This document shows, piece by piece, positions 19,029 through 28,683 of a DNA stretch of 64,000 bases (position 1 is its first letter; the number at the start of each line of letters is the position of its first letter). This DNA is from Bin80 sp965116685 (GTDB taxonomy: Bacteria; Bacteroidota; Rhodothermia; Rhodothermales; Bin80): NCBI GenBank assembly GCA_965116685.1, contig OZ220707.1, positions 744,001 through 808,000 on the forward strand, written 5' to 3'. A program made the position numbers and the translations under genes. A model generated the notes under the pieces. It saw nothing but the letters and a program-made list of their open reading frames with translations, was not told the origin of the DNA and made no database searches.

Positions 19029-19104
19029 TGCTTACCAGATTGAACGCGCCAAAATATACACCCAGGATGTCAGCGAACTCTGCCGATTCATCCATACAAG
19101 CTAG

Positions 19105-19831
19105 TTCTCGGCAGAAAATATAAGACCTACTGTCAACTTCCGAAACGGGAGATTTTGAGAAAAACTTTTTTTCGGCGCGATTATGCAATTCAAGGCAAGA
19201 CAAGACAGCCATTGATCCGAAAATGAACGGAGCCGTACACCTATGATTTCAAATGTTGGCCTATCGGGTAGGATAAAAGGGAGCCCGAAGCAAGATCCTC
19301 CACACGAAAGCTGGTTTCGTAGATGAGTCACTGACACAGGCCAAGGGGATAAGTCTTGTTTCCGTCGAGGAGGTACATAACCCCATCAAGGTTCAGTTGC
19401 TGATAGCTGAGTTCCGGTGCTTATCAACTAAACGGAAATATCCATAACACCGCCCAAGCCAGACCCTAAGCCGCGAGGATTTCCATTATCCCATAAAATT
19501 CTCCTAAATTACCCTGTGAGTAGGGGCAATAACCTGACCTTATGGCTGTGGTTCATGCCATATCCATTACCTTGTTTGGAAATTATTTCTCAATCTGTAA
19601 CCGTGTTAGGTCATTTTGACGTCTGATTGTCTTTGACTGCGACCAAGTCCTCTGTGGCACTGTACCCGTTCTGTGATTTGTATCTGGCCTGACTGTCTTC
19701 CCAAATGGCTCAGTATGATTTGCAACGATCATATGATTACTTCTGAACGACGTAAGGGCTTTGTGCCATAAATTCTGTTAATTCATACAGTTTGAGGTAT
19801 CCTTACCTTCTATTTCTTATTTCTTGCTTTT
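19105..19831. other. Non-coding region before the LacI-type regulator
   Basis: About 730 bp with no supported gene. It may be decayed sequence following the broken methyltransferase; I could not recognise residual homology in any frame. The LacI promoter should lie at its right end, but no clear TAnnTTTG box was found. Confidence 0.55.
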
Positions 19832-20824
19832 ATGGATCCGACCGTTCATGATGTAGCACGCCGTGCTAATGTATCTATCTCCACTGTATCTCGTGTACTT
19901 AATGATTCTGCTCCCGTCAGTAAAGACAAACGCAGGCGCGTATTGCAAGCCGTTAAGGATCTGCAATTTACTCCCAACCCAGCAGCTCGAAGCCTTTTAG
20001 GACAGGCTACTGGCACTATCGGAACCATCTTGCCACACATTACGGGAGAGTTTTTTGCCGACTTGTTAAGTGGTCTTGATGAGGGCATCAAACAACATGA
20101 TTATTTGCTGATGGTCAGTGCATCAAGACGCTTGGAGCACGATTTCATTGCTGCGCTTCGGGGAATGTACAAGCGGGTTGACGGACTGATCATCATGGCC
20201 CCCGAGCTTTCGGCAGAGCGAGTACTTACATTGACTGGCTCATCTGTTCCCGTCGTTTTTCTAAACACACATTCAACCACACCAGGAATGCTCTCGGTAA
20301 ACTTCGATAACCGTAATGGGATGGTAAAAATAGCTCGGCATATTGCTGACCACGGCCATAAACACGCTGCATATATCGGGGGGCCGAGCGATGCCTTTGA
20401 TGCACAGGAACGACAGCGGGGGTTTCTTGAAACCGTCCCGGATGGACTCAAGGTAATGTATTATTCCGGTGATTTTTCATTTGAATGTGGATACAAGAAT
20501 GGACAAAGAATTCTCGGTTCATCCCCACGCCCTACCGTGATTGTAGCGGCCAATGATCTGAGTGCACTTGGTGCCGTGCGGGCTCTCCTGGAAAATGGAG
20601 TCAGCGTACCGGATGAAATCGCAGTAACCGGCTTTGACGGAACAAGAAGCGCTCATTTTTCGACCCCTTCGCTCACTACGGTGAATGTTCCGATTGGACA
20701 ATTAGCTACGAATGCGGTTGAGCTTCTGGTGAATCAACTCTCAGATGAGCCACTGTGTAAAAATCCTGAAAAACCTGCTGAACTGGGACTGATCATCAGG
20801 GAATCTTCCTCAAAGAAATACTGA
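19832..20824 (+). CDS. LacI/GalR family transcriptional regulator
   Basis: A 330-residue regulator. The N-terminal helix-turn-helix (residues 3-24, TVHDVARRANVSISTVSRVL) with hinge helix NPAARSLL is classic LacI. It is followed by a periplasmic-binding-type sugar-sensing domain with IGTILPHITGEFFADLL, AYIGGPSDAFDAQERQRGFL, VIVAANDLSALGAVRALLENG and VTGFDGT. It binds operator DNA and responds to a sugar or sugar phosphate. The genes it most plausibly controls are those downstream on the same strand, including the TonB receptor operon and the GH16 glucanase; this is inferred from position only. Confidence 0.93.
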   Translation: MDPTVHDVARRANVSISTVSRVLNDSAPVSKDKRRRVLQAVKDLQFTPNPAARSLLGQATGTIGTILPHITGEFFADLLSGLDEGIKQHDYLLMVSASRRLEHDFIAALRGMYKRVDGLIIMAPELSAERVLTLTGSSVPVVFLNTHSTTPGMLSVNFDNRNGMVKIARHIADHGHKHAAYIGGPSDAFDAQERQRGFLETVPDGLKVMYYSGDFSFECGYKNGQRILGSSPRPTVIVAANDLSALGAVRALLENGVSVPDEIAVTGFDGTRSAHFSTPSLTTVNVPIGQLATNAVELLVNQLSDEPLCKNPEKPAELGLIIRESSSKKY

Positions 20825-21037
20825 CATAGCCCGCGTGCAGGGACACGAAAACTGACGAAATGCACGAGAAATACACCACTGGTGTCGATGGCCGAATGCA
20901 GATGATTTACGACAGGACGTAATCGGGCTTTCGTTCCAACCGGGTTGCATAATAAGGAATTCACAGAACGCTCCGATCTACCCTTATGCAGGAATCACTC
21001 AAGAGACACCTCTGCCTCATTGTTTTCATTGCCGATC

Positions 21038-22669
21038 ATGCATAGACATAAACGCTTGATCCACCTACTTGTATTTTCGACATTCCTGTATACAGGCTGC
21101 ACTTCTCCAGAACCGGAGTGGAAATTTGTTGAAATCACACAACAGGCAGGACTCGGCGGATTCAAACATGTCAATGGCGCAGAAGGAAATTGGTATCTGC
21201 CGGAGACTTTCGGCGGCGGCGGAGCATTTCTGGACTACAACCAGGACGACCTTGTTGACCTTGCCCTTGTGGGGGGATCGGCCTGGAACGATTCCATCAG
21301 CCGTGGACTCTGGTTGTACCAAGGCATCGGCGATGGCCGCTTTCGGGATGTAACCGATGAAATGGGCCTCTCGCTGATCAGCGGCTATGGGATGGGGGTC
21401 ATCTCGGGGGACATTGATCGTGATGGGGATGAGGATCTATACCTTACAACCCTTGAAAAGAATTATCTACTGATCAATGAGGGAGATCGATTTCGCAATG
21501 CAACGCTTGCATCCGGCCTGGATGCGCCCCTAGAGTGGAACGTCGCAGCAATCTTCCTAGATGCCAATCGGGATGGATGGCTGGACTTATATGTAACCGG
21601 GTACGTTGACTGGTCGGTAGACACTGATCTGATTTGTACCAGTGACGGGGTGCAAAAACGCTATTGTACCCCAGAGCTCTACACGGGTACTCCCGGACGC
21701 TTCTACCTCAATCGCGGCGATGGGACCTTCATTGAGCGTACCCAAACCTCTGGACTGTCGGGATCCGGAAAAACGTTAGGGGTCATCACGATGGATGTGA
21801 ATCAGGATCAGTGGACTGACATTGTCCTTGCAAACGACACAGATCCCGATCAGTTATTTCTGAATCTTCGGGACGGTTCTTTTGAGGAAGTTGGGCTTTC
21901 CCGAGGGATGGCATTAGATCCCCGGGGCCGTGCTCGTGCGGGAATGGGGATGGATGCAGGTGTCGTGGACCCTACAGAGGAACCGACTATTTTTATTGGG
22001 CACTTTGAGGATCAAATGAATGGTGTCTACCGACATACCCCATCAGGATTTTTCGAAGAAAGAGGCCCTAGCAGCAGAATCGGCCCCTTGAGTCTTCCGG
22101 CACTCACCTTCGGCATGGTTTTGTTTGATGCCGATTTAGATGGGGACCTGGATCTATTGGCCGCCAATGGCCATATCAACCCGCAGGCCAGTGAGCGGAG
22201 TGATATTACAAGTTACAAGCAACTCCCCCAGCTTTTCCTGAATGACGGTCACGGTGTGTTCACAGACGAATCCCAAAGACTTGGACTGACGCTCCCCATG
22301 GTTGGAAGAGGTGCCCTCACTGCAGATATTGATCTTGATGGGGACCTTGACGTTCTGATCACAGAGAACAATGGAGGCGCCCGGTTATTTCGCAATGACC
22401 TCCCCCCTGAGGTAAACTACCTACGTATCCAGTTGCATGGCATGTCCGTGGATGCAACTGTTGCCCTTCAGGCGGGATCGCAGAAACAATTCCGTCGGAT
22501 TCGGGCAGGACACAGCTACGCTTCTCAGTCCGAAAAGGCAGTGACGATTGGGCTTGGAAACATCCAACATGTGGATACGCTCACCATATTCTGGCCAAGT
22601 GGCATCGTCACGCAGCGCATGAATATTCCTGCCAACCAAACCCTCCAGTTACGGGAAACAGATCTATGA
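21038..22669 (+). CDS. FG-GAP/VCBS repeat lipoprotein with ASPIC/UnbV C-terminal domain
   Basis: About 543 residues from the ATG at 21038. That start gives a lipoprotein signal (MHRHKRLIHLLVFSTFLYTGC, lipobox ending at Cys); the longer open frame adds an implausible leader. At least five calcium-binding FG-GAP-like repeats are seen through DxDxDGxxD motifs: DYNQDDLVDLAL, DIDRDGDEDLYL, DANRDGWLDLYV, DADLDGDLDLLA and DIDLDGDLDVLI. The C-terminal ASPIC/UnbV domain shows GSQKQFRRIRAGHSYASQSEKAVTIGLG. The protein should fold as a beta-propeller on the cell surface or in the periplasm. Its stop overlaps the next gene's ATG (ATGA), so the two are coupled. Molecular role not established. Confidence 0.88.
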   Translation: MHRHKRLIHLLVFSTFLYTGCTSPEPEWKFVEITQQAGLGGFKHVNGAEGNWYLPETFGGGGAFLDYNQDDLVDLALVGGSAWNDSISRGLWLYQGIGDGRFRDVTDEMGLSLISGYGMGVISGDIDRDGDEDLYLTTLEKNYLLINEGDRFRNATLASGLDAPLEWNVAAIFLDANRDGWLDLYVTGYVDWSVDTDLICTSDGVQKRYCTPELYTGTPGRFYLNRGDGTFIERTQTSGLSGSGKTLGVITMDVNQDQWTDIVLANDTDPDQLFLNLRDGSFEEVGLSRGMALDPRGRARAGMGMDAGVVDPTEEPTIFIGHFEDQMNGVYRHTPSGFFEERGPSSRIGPLSLPALTFGMVLFDADLDGDLDLLAANGHINPQASERSDITSYKQLPQLFLNDGHGVFTDESQRLGLTLPMVGRGALTADIDLDGDLDVLITENNGGARLFRNDLPPEVNYLRIQLHGMSVDATVALQAGSQKQFRRIRAGHSYASQSEKAVTIGLGNIQHVDTLTIFWPSGIVTQRMNIPANQTLQLRETDL

Positions 22670-23850
22670 GAGTTCTAGCGCTATCCGTCGTACTGATGCT
22701 CTTTGGCTGTGCTCCTTCGGACAGGCAGCCGGATGTCACCCAATTCATTCTTAGAGGCAATGAAGCATTCCAAGTTGGCGACTACACTGGAGCGCTGAGA
22801 TTCGCTGATAGCGCACTGGCACACAACAGCAATTCCTCTGATGCACACTTCCTTCGTGGACGGATATATTTCGAGCTTGAGCAGTGGGATCATGCGGAAG
22901 CTGCGTATCTGGCTGTGATTGATCTTGAACCCGATTACCCAGGTGTTCGACACAACCTTGGGAACATCTATTATTTCCAGAGACAGTACCGCAGCGCACT
23001 TACGCAATTTATTCAGGCCACAAAGAATAGTACTTCTGCAAACTCCTGGCATGCTGCAGGAGTCGTTTACAATGCTTTATCGCAACCTGACAGCGCCGCC
23101 GCCGCGTTTGAACAAGCAATTCGTTTAGACTCTTTGTACGGGCCTGTACATACTAGCTTTGCTGATTTTCTGGAAGAGCAGGGAAACTATCCCGAGGCCC
23201 TGGAGCGAAGCAGGATTGCTCTGGCAATCCGCCCTGATCATCTTCCAGACCTGCTCCGACAGGGAAGGCTTCTGCTGCGACTCGGCCATTTGGATGAAGC
23301 TATCGCACTTTTGCAGCCCATCATCACTGGATACCCGCACCATGCCGAGCCTCGATACCTCCTGGGGCAGGCGCTGCAGCAATCCGGGTTCCTGGAGCAA
23401 TCGGCCAAATTCTTTTCAGAAGCAGATTCGCTCCGGGAGATTGAGCAAAGGCGGGGGCAATTGGCAAGTGCTGCAGAGACGCAGCCGGCTAATTTTCAGG
23501 CACAGGTAGACTATGCCACTGCACTTCGCCGCTCCGATCATCTTGAAGAATCTCTAAAAAGATACCTCATTGCCCAGGCACTTCGCCCAGACAATCTAGA
23601 CCTGCAATTCCACATCTCTACACTGGAGGCGGACCTTGGAAACCTTGCCAAGGCTGAAAGAAGGTTACTGCGGATTTTGACTGCTGATTCAAGCTATGTA
23701 CTTGCCTGGCTGAGCATAGGGGCTGTGTACGAAAAAACAAACCGTGCTGCCTTGGCAACAGATGCCTGGCAGCAAGCTGCTCGCATCAACCCTGATCACC
23801 CAGCCGTGCAGCAATTCCTAGGCCGAATACCGCCTCAATCATCACGGTGA
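22666..23850 (+). CDS. TPR-repeat lipoprotein
   Basis: A 394-residue protein with a lipoprotein signal (MRVLALSVVLMLFGC). It is followed almost wholly by tetratricopeptide repeats: GNEAFQVGDYTGALRFADSA, GRIYFELEQWDHAEAAYLAV, GNIYYFQRQYRSALTQFIQA, FADFLEEQGNYPEALERSR and others to the end. It is a scaffold for protein contacts. ATG overlaps the stop of the ASPIC/UnbV gene by ATGA. ASPIC/UnbV proteins often neighbour TPR proteins, suggesting that the two act together, but the task is unknown. Confidence 0.88.
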   Translation: MRVLALSVVLMLFGCAPSDRQPDVTQFILRGNEAFQVGDYTGALRFADSALAHNSNSSDAHFLRGRIYFELEQWDHAEAAYLAVIDLEPDYPGVRHNLGNIYYFQRQYRSALTQFIQATKNSTSANSWHAAGVVYNALSQPDSAAAAFEQAIRLDSLYGPVHTSFADFLEEQGNYPEALERSRIALAIRPDHLPDLLRQGRLLLRLGHLDEAIALLQPIITGYPHHAEPRYLLGQALQQSGFLEQSAKFFSEADSLREIEQRRGQLASAAETQPANFQAQVDYATALRRSDHLEESLKRYLIAQALRPDNLDLQFHISTLEADLGNLAKAERRLLRILTADSSYVLAWLSIGAVYEKTNRAALATDAWQQAARINPDHPAVQQFLGRIPPQSSR

Positions 23851-24017
23851 AGGTAAATATCTCCTCAGATCAATCTCCTGATCACTCAACCTGAACCGGC
23901 TCCCAGCTGGGAGCCCTCTGGGCGGACCCTACTGAAGTCCCATCCGATAAATGACTCAAGAGATGACGCCATGATCCTACGCGGTTTTCGATTTTTCCCG
24001 CCTAGGTAAATTACCTC

Positions 24018-25653
24018 GAGCCTCTTGCAAAACCTCTGAATCGGGGTATTTTTTGAAAAACCTTGACTTTTTTGGGGTTTGGTTGTCGTTGACGAATCTG
24101 GGTTGGGGAACAAGATGGGGCATGGATCCGCGTTTTTTTTTTGAGCGCGTGGGAATATGCCCTCAATCTCTAAAAGCAAGGGGGTGGAAGCCTCCAAATT
24201 TCGTATTTTCAGGACATCCTAAAGTCCAACAAAAGATGGAGGTTTCCATGTCCCTTACCGACAAGATACGAAGGTGTTATATCACCTGCCAACAGGAACT
24301 GTTCCCCTGGTTGGAAACGCAAATGGGTTCGTTACCCAAGCGGTACCAGACTCTGGTGCTGGTGCTGGAGATGGTGTGTGTAGAGGACCATCTACGCGGT
24401 AGAGTGAGGGGCCGGTATGGAGGACGCCCGCCGGCCCATCGTGTGACCCTTGCTCGGACGTTTATCGCGAAGATGGTGTTGAATATCCCAACCACCTCTG
24501 GGTTACGAGAACGGCTTCTAATGGACAAGGTGCTTCGGTCCATTTGTGGTTGGTCCAGTGATCAGGATGTGCCAAGTGAATCCACGTTCTCGCGTGCATT
24601 CAAGGAGTTTTCCCAGATGCAGTTACCGAACCGGATTCATATGGCGTTGATCAAAAAAGGATACGAGGGGGAGCTGGTTGGGCATATTTCGCGGGATTCG
24701 ACGGCGATTGAGGCCAGGCAGAAGCCCGTTCCGAAGAAAAAAGAGGCGGAATCGGCTCCGAAGAAACGCAAGCGTGGGCGTCCGAAGAAGGGGGAAGAAC
24801 GTCCAAAGCAGGAGCGCCGCCGCATGGAAAAACAGCTTACCATGGAGATGGATGAGATGTTGGAGGACCTCCCGAAAGACTGTACGGTGGGATGCAAACG
24901 CAATGCGAAGGGACATACGCATAAATGGACGGGATTTAAGCTGCACATGGATACGGCGGACGGTGGGATTCCGATTAGCTGTGTGGTGACTTCTGCGTCT
25001 GTGCACGATAGCCAAGTGGCGATTCCATTAGCAAGAATAACGGAACAGCGGGTGATACATTGTTATGATCTCATGGACAGTGCGTATGACGCGAAAGAGG
25101 TGTACGCACAGAGTGAAAACTCGGGGCGTGTCCCGATCATTGATCCGAATCCGCGCAAGCAAAAGGCGGCGCATGAACGGGAGCAAAAGGCGCGCCGCAA
25201 CGCCGGGTTCGTTCCTGCTGAGCGCGTCCGCTACCGGGAACGTTCCACGGTGGAGCGGGCCTTTGGTCGACTCAAGGACGAGTTTGGAGGACGAAATCTT
25301 CGGGTGCGTGGGCACGAGAAGGTGATGTGTCACCTGATGTTCGGAGTTTTAGTGCTCACGGTGGACCAAATGCTCCGAATGATCCAATAAACGGGATCAC
25401 TCGGGGTTCGTGAACAGAAGATGGGGGTCTGAGAGATCAGACCGTAGGATTGGTGTGGGAAATCTGCACGGACCGTGGCCAAAATTCGCCAGATGAAGAC
25501 GTCATGGGGGGCAAATCGGTGGTGACTTACCCCCCCAAACGCCTATTTTGCCATCTTATGCTCACTTGGGAACAAAAAGAATGCCAAATTGTAGCCTGTA
25601 ACAGATGCTTATGCCCAATAAAAATTCATGGAGTTAGGTTTTGCAAGAGGCTC
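24018..25653 (+). mobile_element. Complete insertion sequence, 1.64 kb, IS5/IS1182-like, with TIRs and TSD
   Basis: Perfect 18-bp terminal inverted repeats: GAGCCTCTTGCAAAACCT at 24018-24035 and its reverse complement at 25636-25653. A 4-bp direct duplication CCTC flanks it (24014-24017 and 25654-25657; CCTCG if the boundary moves one base). It contains one intact transposase. It separates the LacI/ASPIC/TPR genes from the TonB receptor operon and ends 32 bp before that operon's -7 box. Confidence 0.95.
24248..25390 (+). CDS. DDE transposase (IS5/IS1182-like, DUF772-type)
   Basis: About 380 residues. I choose the ATG at 24248 (MSLTDKIRRCYI) because GGAGG (24238-24242) lies 5 nt upstream, a rare good Shine-Dalgarno site here. 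The open frame continues upstream into the IS end without sense. The N-terminal DUF772-like region (TFIAKMVLNIPTTSGLRERL, SICGWSSDQDVPSESTFSRA) precedes the DDE core: GHISRDSTAIEAR (first Asp), CYDLMDSAYDAKEV (second Asp) and RERSTVERAFGRLKDEFGGR (Glu). A Lys/Arg/Pro-rich linker (KKRKRGRPKKG) lies between. Intact and probably active. Confidence 0.92.
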   Translation: MSLTDKIRRCYITCQQELFPWLETQMGSLPKRYQTLVLVLEMVCVEDHLRGRVRGRYGGRPPAHRVTLARTFIAKMVLNIPTTSGLRERLLMDKVLRSICGWSSDQDVPSESTFSRAFKEFSQMQLPNRIHMALIKKGYEGELVGHISRDSTAIEARQKPVPKKKEAESAPKKRKRGRPKKGEERPKQERRRMEKQLTMEMDEMLEDLPKDCTVGCKRNAKGHTHKWTGFKLHMDTADGGIPISCVVTSASVHDSQVAIPLARITEQRVIHCYDLMDSAYDAKEVYAQSENSGRVPIIDPNPRKQKAAHEREQKARRNAGFVPAERVRYRERSTVERAFGRLKDEFGGRNLRVRGHEKVMCHLMFGVLVLTVDQMLRMIQ

Positions 25654-25684
25654 CCTCGTTAATGTATTTATGAAAACCTTTTCG

Positions 25685-25692
25685 TATATTTG
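25685..25692 (+). promoter_or_regulatory. Candidate -7 box of the secreted-protein/TonB operon
   Basis: TATATTTG fits TAnnTTTG and lies about 105 bp before the ATG at 25798 and 32 bp after the IS right end. No clear TTG lies at standard spacing, so the -33 element may be weak or altered by the IS insertion. Confidence 0.45.
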
Positions 25693-25797
25693 CTGTTTGC
25701 GGAAAGATTGCAGACCATGCCTCGCAAGTTTATCGGCAACCTAAGTATACTCCGAAATCTCTTATTTTTTCGCACAACACAACAACTTGGAAAATCC

Positions 25798-28683
25798 ATG
25801 AAACATACGCTTACCCCATTACTAACTCTGACACTCTTGCTTGCAGGAGTCTCAAATGTACAAGGACAGGACGCTGGCCCTCCGCTAGGAGACGACTTCA
25901 TCTTCTTTGTCGACGAAGTCAATACACTGGTTCCAGATCACGACCTAAACATTATTGATGATCCCACGGACCCCACGAACAAGGTCATTGAACGTCCATA
26001 CGGTGACTGGACATTCCAAGCATTCCGTTTTCCGGCAGATGTAGGGGTAGATATCTCCCAAAACCGAGAGGACGGAGATGTGCTTCATGCCCGAATCTGG
26101 GTTGATCCTGCAAATGCAGATAAGGGAAGAGTTCATATAATGTTTGAGGATAAAACCGATGGAGACGGCGCGAACGACGGGTCAGCAGACCTGCCCTTCC
26201 GCTTGGTCTGGCAGATCCCCGAGAGCATGCGTAATGGTGAGTGGCACGAGATCTCCGTGCCACTCCCGCCCGCCACATACGCCGAACTCGAAGCCGCCAA
26301 AGCAGCCAAGGAACTGGATGGATTGGACAGCTTGTGGGTCTATGCCGGCGCGTGGTCCAATGGTCAATTTGGAGTCGGACTTGACGATAGATTGGGTCCC
26401 GGTACTACACAGAACCCTGAGCTTTGGGAAGAATTTGAGTGGACGAACGTTCAGACACTCGGGGTACAATTTGACCATAACCAGGGCGGGGGGCCGATTT
26501 ATGTGGATGATGTCTACATCGGGGCTGCGAATCTGAATATCTCTGGTGAAGTCGACCCACCACTTGGCGCTGGCCCACCACTTGGGGACAATTTTATCTT
26601 CTTTGTCAACGGAGTCAACACGATGGTTCCCAACTACGATGGAAATGTTGTTGATGATCCCGCGGACCCCACGAACAAGGTCATTGAATATCCACACGGT
26701 GACTGGTCATTTCAAGCATTCCGTTTTCCGGCAGAAATAGGGGTAGATATGACACAGAACCGAGAGGACGGAGATGTGCTTCATGCCCGAATCTGGGTTG
26801 ATCCCGAAAATGCGGGAAAAACTAATGTTCAATTGCTTCTTGAGGACAAAGCTTCCCTGGACGAAACGGATCCCGATAACGTCATTGAAGACCTGCCCTT
26901 CCGCTTGGCCTGGCTTATCCCTGAAGACATGCGCGATGGTCAATGGCACGAGATCTCTATACCCCTCCCCCCACCCACGTACACCGAACTGGAGGATGCC
27001 AAAACAGCCGGTGAATTGGATGGCTTGGACAGCCTCTGGACGTATGCCGGTGCGTGGTCGAGCCGTGGCCACGGTTTCTCATCTGGTGTGGATGATAGAG
27101 GAGGACCCATGACCGCACATAATCCCGACCTATGGAAGGAATATGAGTGGACGAACGTTCAGAACCTCGGAGTCCACTTCGACAACGCTGAGGGCGGAGG
27201 GCCCATTTATTTGGATAATGTCTACATCGGAGCTGTGGGTCTGGACCTCTCTGATCAAACCGCACCACCACCAGCAGCTGCGGGAGTCTCTGCTGTGGCT
27301 ACCGCCGACAGCAACACAGTGTCCTGGATGAGTATCGACGGTGCAAATGCATATAAAGTATATTTCAGTCTGGAAGAAATCACAGATGTTGGGGGAGCCG
27401 GAGTGTCTCTGGCCGCACAGGTCGGAGCAGACGCTACTTCAGCATCTCACAAGATTGAAATTCCTCATGCATCTCTGCTTCCTATCACGCTGCATTATGC
27501 AGTTACAACGCTTAGCGGCTCCGGCGTTGAGAACTTTGACATCTCTATGAGTACAGCAAGTGTTGGAAATGAAAACCTTCCTGTCCAGCCTTATATCACC
27601 GAGTTGTCAATGGACGAATCAGAGCATCTGTATAATTCACTGTTTGACAATTCGCTTGAGAATATCACGACGGATGGGTTTCCAGAAGGGTATACGCCCT
27701 TTGAACTCAACATGGCACACTCAAAGCCTGGGGATGGGGGCAGCGCAGCCACAGACGAAGATATTAGTGCTAGTTTATGGGCTGGCTACAATGCTGAGGC
27801 CCTCCAACTCTATCTCTATGTGGAGGTCACGGATGATCAGATCACTTTGCAGGGAACCGAAGCTAGTATCGCCGATGCTTGGCAAAATGACAGTATTGAG
27901 TTTGGCTGGGGCAACTATGACGTAAGAGATGTAGCAGGCGGTGGAATCTTTACTGGCTCTCCCCATCAGGACATGGAACGCGGAGAATTTGCAGACTACC
28001 AGTTTCGCCTCTTTGCCCAAGGAGATGGCACAAAGGGTGGCTCAATACCACATGCATATGTAGGCTGGAGTATTGATGCAACTCCACAAGGAGGAGGAGC
28101 GATCTACGATCAACTCATGGATGGTGACCAAGTCAATGGCTATAAAATGCTTGGTCTATTCCCCTTGGATCAGATTCAAAATGTGGAGGAAATGGACGCA
28201 ATTGTGGATCTCCCAACTGGCTTGGACATTGCATATTACCCCTTCAACTTCGTGCTAAATGATGGCGACGGAGCGAACCGTGATAATCAGATTCAATGGT
28301 CAATCAAAGCAAATGCGGATGGAGCGTGGTGGAATACACCGGCACAGTGGCCTGCGGTAGCGCTCGTCGGCAGAGGAACCCGGACTAATATCGCGAGAGT
28401 TAAAGAGCTCCCAGATGAGATTGTTCTGGACCAGAATTATCCGAATCCATTTAATCCAAGCACTTTGATCCAATTCTCGCTTCCCGCTTCCGAAACCGTG
28501 ACGCTGCGTGTATTTGATTCGCTGGGACGGACGGTAGCGACGCTGCTGGATCGAAAGTTACATACAGCAGGTAAGCACACGGTCCAGTTTAACGCTGCAG
28601 GGCTGGCCTCCGGTGTATACCTGTATAGACTCGAAACAGGATCATCGGTGCTCATGACTCGGCGCATGACACTGATCAAATAA
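25798..28683 (+). CDS. Secreted protein with tandem ~230-residue repeats, CBM9-like domain and T9SS tail
   Basis: About 961 residues from the ATG at 25798, which starts a Sec signal (MKHTLTPLLTLTLLLAG...VQGQ). Residues ~26-257 and ~258-487 are two copies of one domain: each begins GPPLGD(D/N)FIFFV, contains REDGDVLHARIWVDP and DGLDSLW.YAGAWS, and ends with GGGPIY(V/L)D(D/N)VYIGA. A fibronectin-III-like stretch follows, then a CBM9-like module (~residues 600-850; DEDISASLWAGYNAEALQLY, WQNDSIEFGWG). The last ~85 residues form a T9SS tail (LDQNYPNPFNPST ... GVYLYRLE). It is probably a surface glycan-binding protein. Its stop overlaps the next ATG (TAATG). Confidence 0.85.
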   Translation: MKHTLTPLLTLTLLLAGVSNVQGQDAGPPLGDDFIFFVDEVNTLVPDHDLNIIDDPTDPTNKVIERPYGDWTFQAFRFPADVGVDISQNREDGDVLHARIWVDPANADKGRVHIMFEDKTDGDGANDGSADLPFRLVWQIPESMRNGEWHEISVPLPPATYAELEAAKAAKELDGLDSLWVYAGAWSNGQFGVGLDDRLGPGTTQNPELWEEFEWTNVQTLGVQFDHNQGGGPIYVDDVYIGAANLNISGEVDPPLGAGPPLGDNFIFFVNGVNTMVPNYDGNVVDDPADPTNKVIEYPHGDWSFQAFRFPAEIGVDMTQNREDGDVLHARIWVDPENAGKTNVQLLLEDKASLDETDPDNVIEDLPFRLAWLIPEDMRDGQWHEISIPLPPPTYTELEDAKTAGELDGLDSLWTYAGAWSSRGHGFSSGVDDRGGPMTAHNPDLWKEYEWTNVQNLGVHFDNAEGGGPIYLDNVYIGAVGLDLSDQTAPPPAAAGVSAVATADSNTVSWMSIDGANAYKVYFSLEEITDVGGAGVSLAAQVGADATSASHKIEIPHASLLPITLHYAVTTLSGSGVENFDISMSTASVGNENLPVQPYITELSMDESEHLYNSLFDNSLENITTDGFPEGYTPFELNMAHSKPGDGGSAATDEDISASLWAGYNAEALQLYLYVEVTDDQITLQGTEASIADAWQNDSIEFGWGNYDVRDVAGGGIFTGSPHQDMERGEFADYQFRLFAQGDGTKGGSIPHAYVGWSIDATPQGGGAIYDQLMDGDQVNGYKMLGLFPLDQIQNVEEMDAIVDLPTGLDIAYYPFNFVLNDGDGANRDNQIQWSIKANADGAWWNTPAQWPAVALVGRGTRTNIARVKELPDEIVLDQNYPNPFNPSTLIQFSLPASETVTLRVFDSLGRTVATLLDRKLHTAGKHTVQFNAAGLASGVYLYRLETGSSVLMTRRMTLIK

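Larger units (their letters stand above)
16671..19104 (+). pseudogene. Sterol 24-C-methyltransferase-like gene, frameshifted, IS-interrupted and truncated
   Basis: Reading from the ATG at 16671 gives a start ending in VTRYEGLYDGELENR. A frameshift at about 16790-16793 then leads into YQLLVNDYYDLVTDFYEFGW, then QSFHFAPRRRGES, RHQHFLADQLSLKPG and the SAM-binding VLDVGCGVGGP. The frame is broken at GVNIN by an IS1634-type element (17050-18981). It resumes after the IS as NAYQIERAKIYTQDVSELCRFI and stops at 19102. The YYDLVTDFYE.GWG.SFHFA block and VNIN-YQIERAK are characteristic of ERG6/SMT1-type sterol C-24 methyltransferases, normally about 340-380 residues; only the N-terminal third survives. 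Cyclopropane synthases and other SAM enzymes lack that first block. No other sterol gene is in the window. Confidence 0.82.

Noticed and set aside
25798..28683. A CRISPR or DNA-repeat array suggested by repeated DNA in this gene
   Set aside because: The repetition is two ~690-bp coding units in frame; no short regularly spaced repeats occur anywhere in the window.
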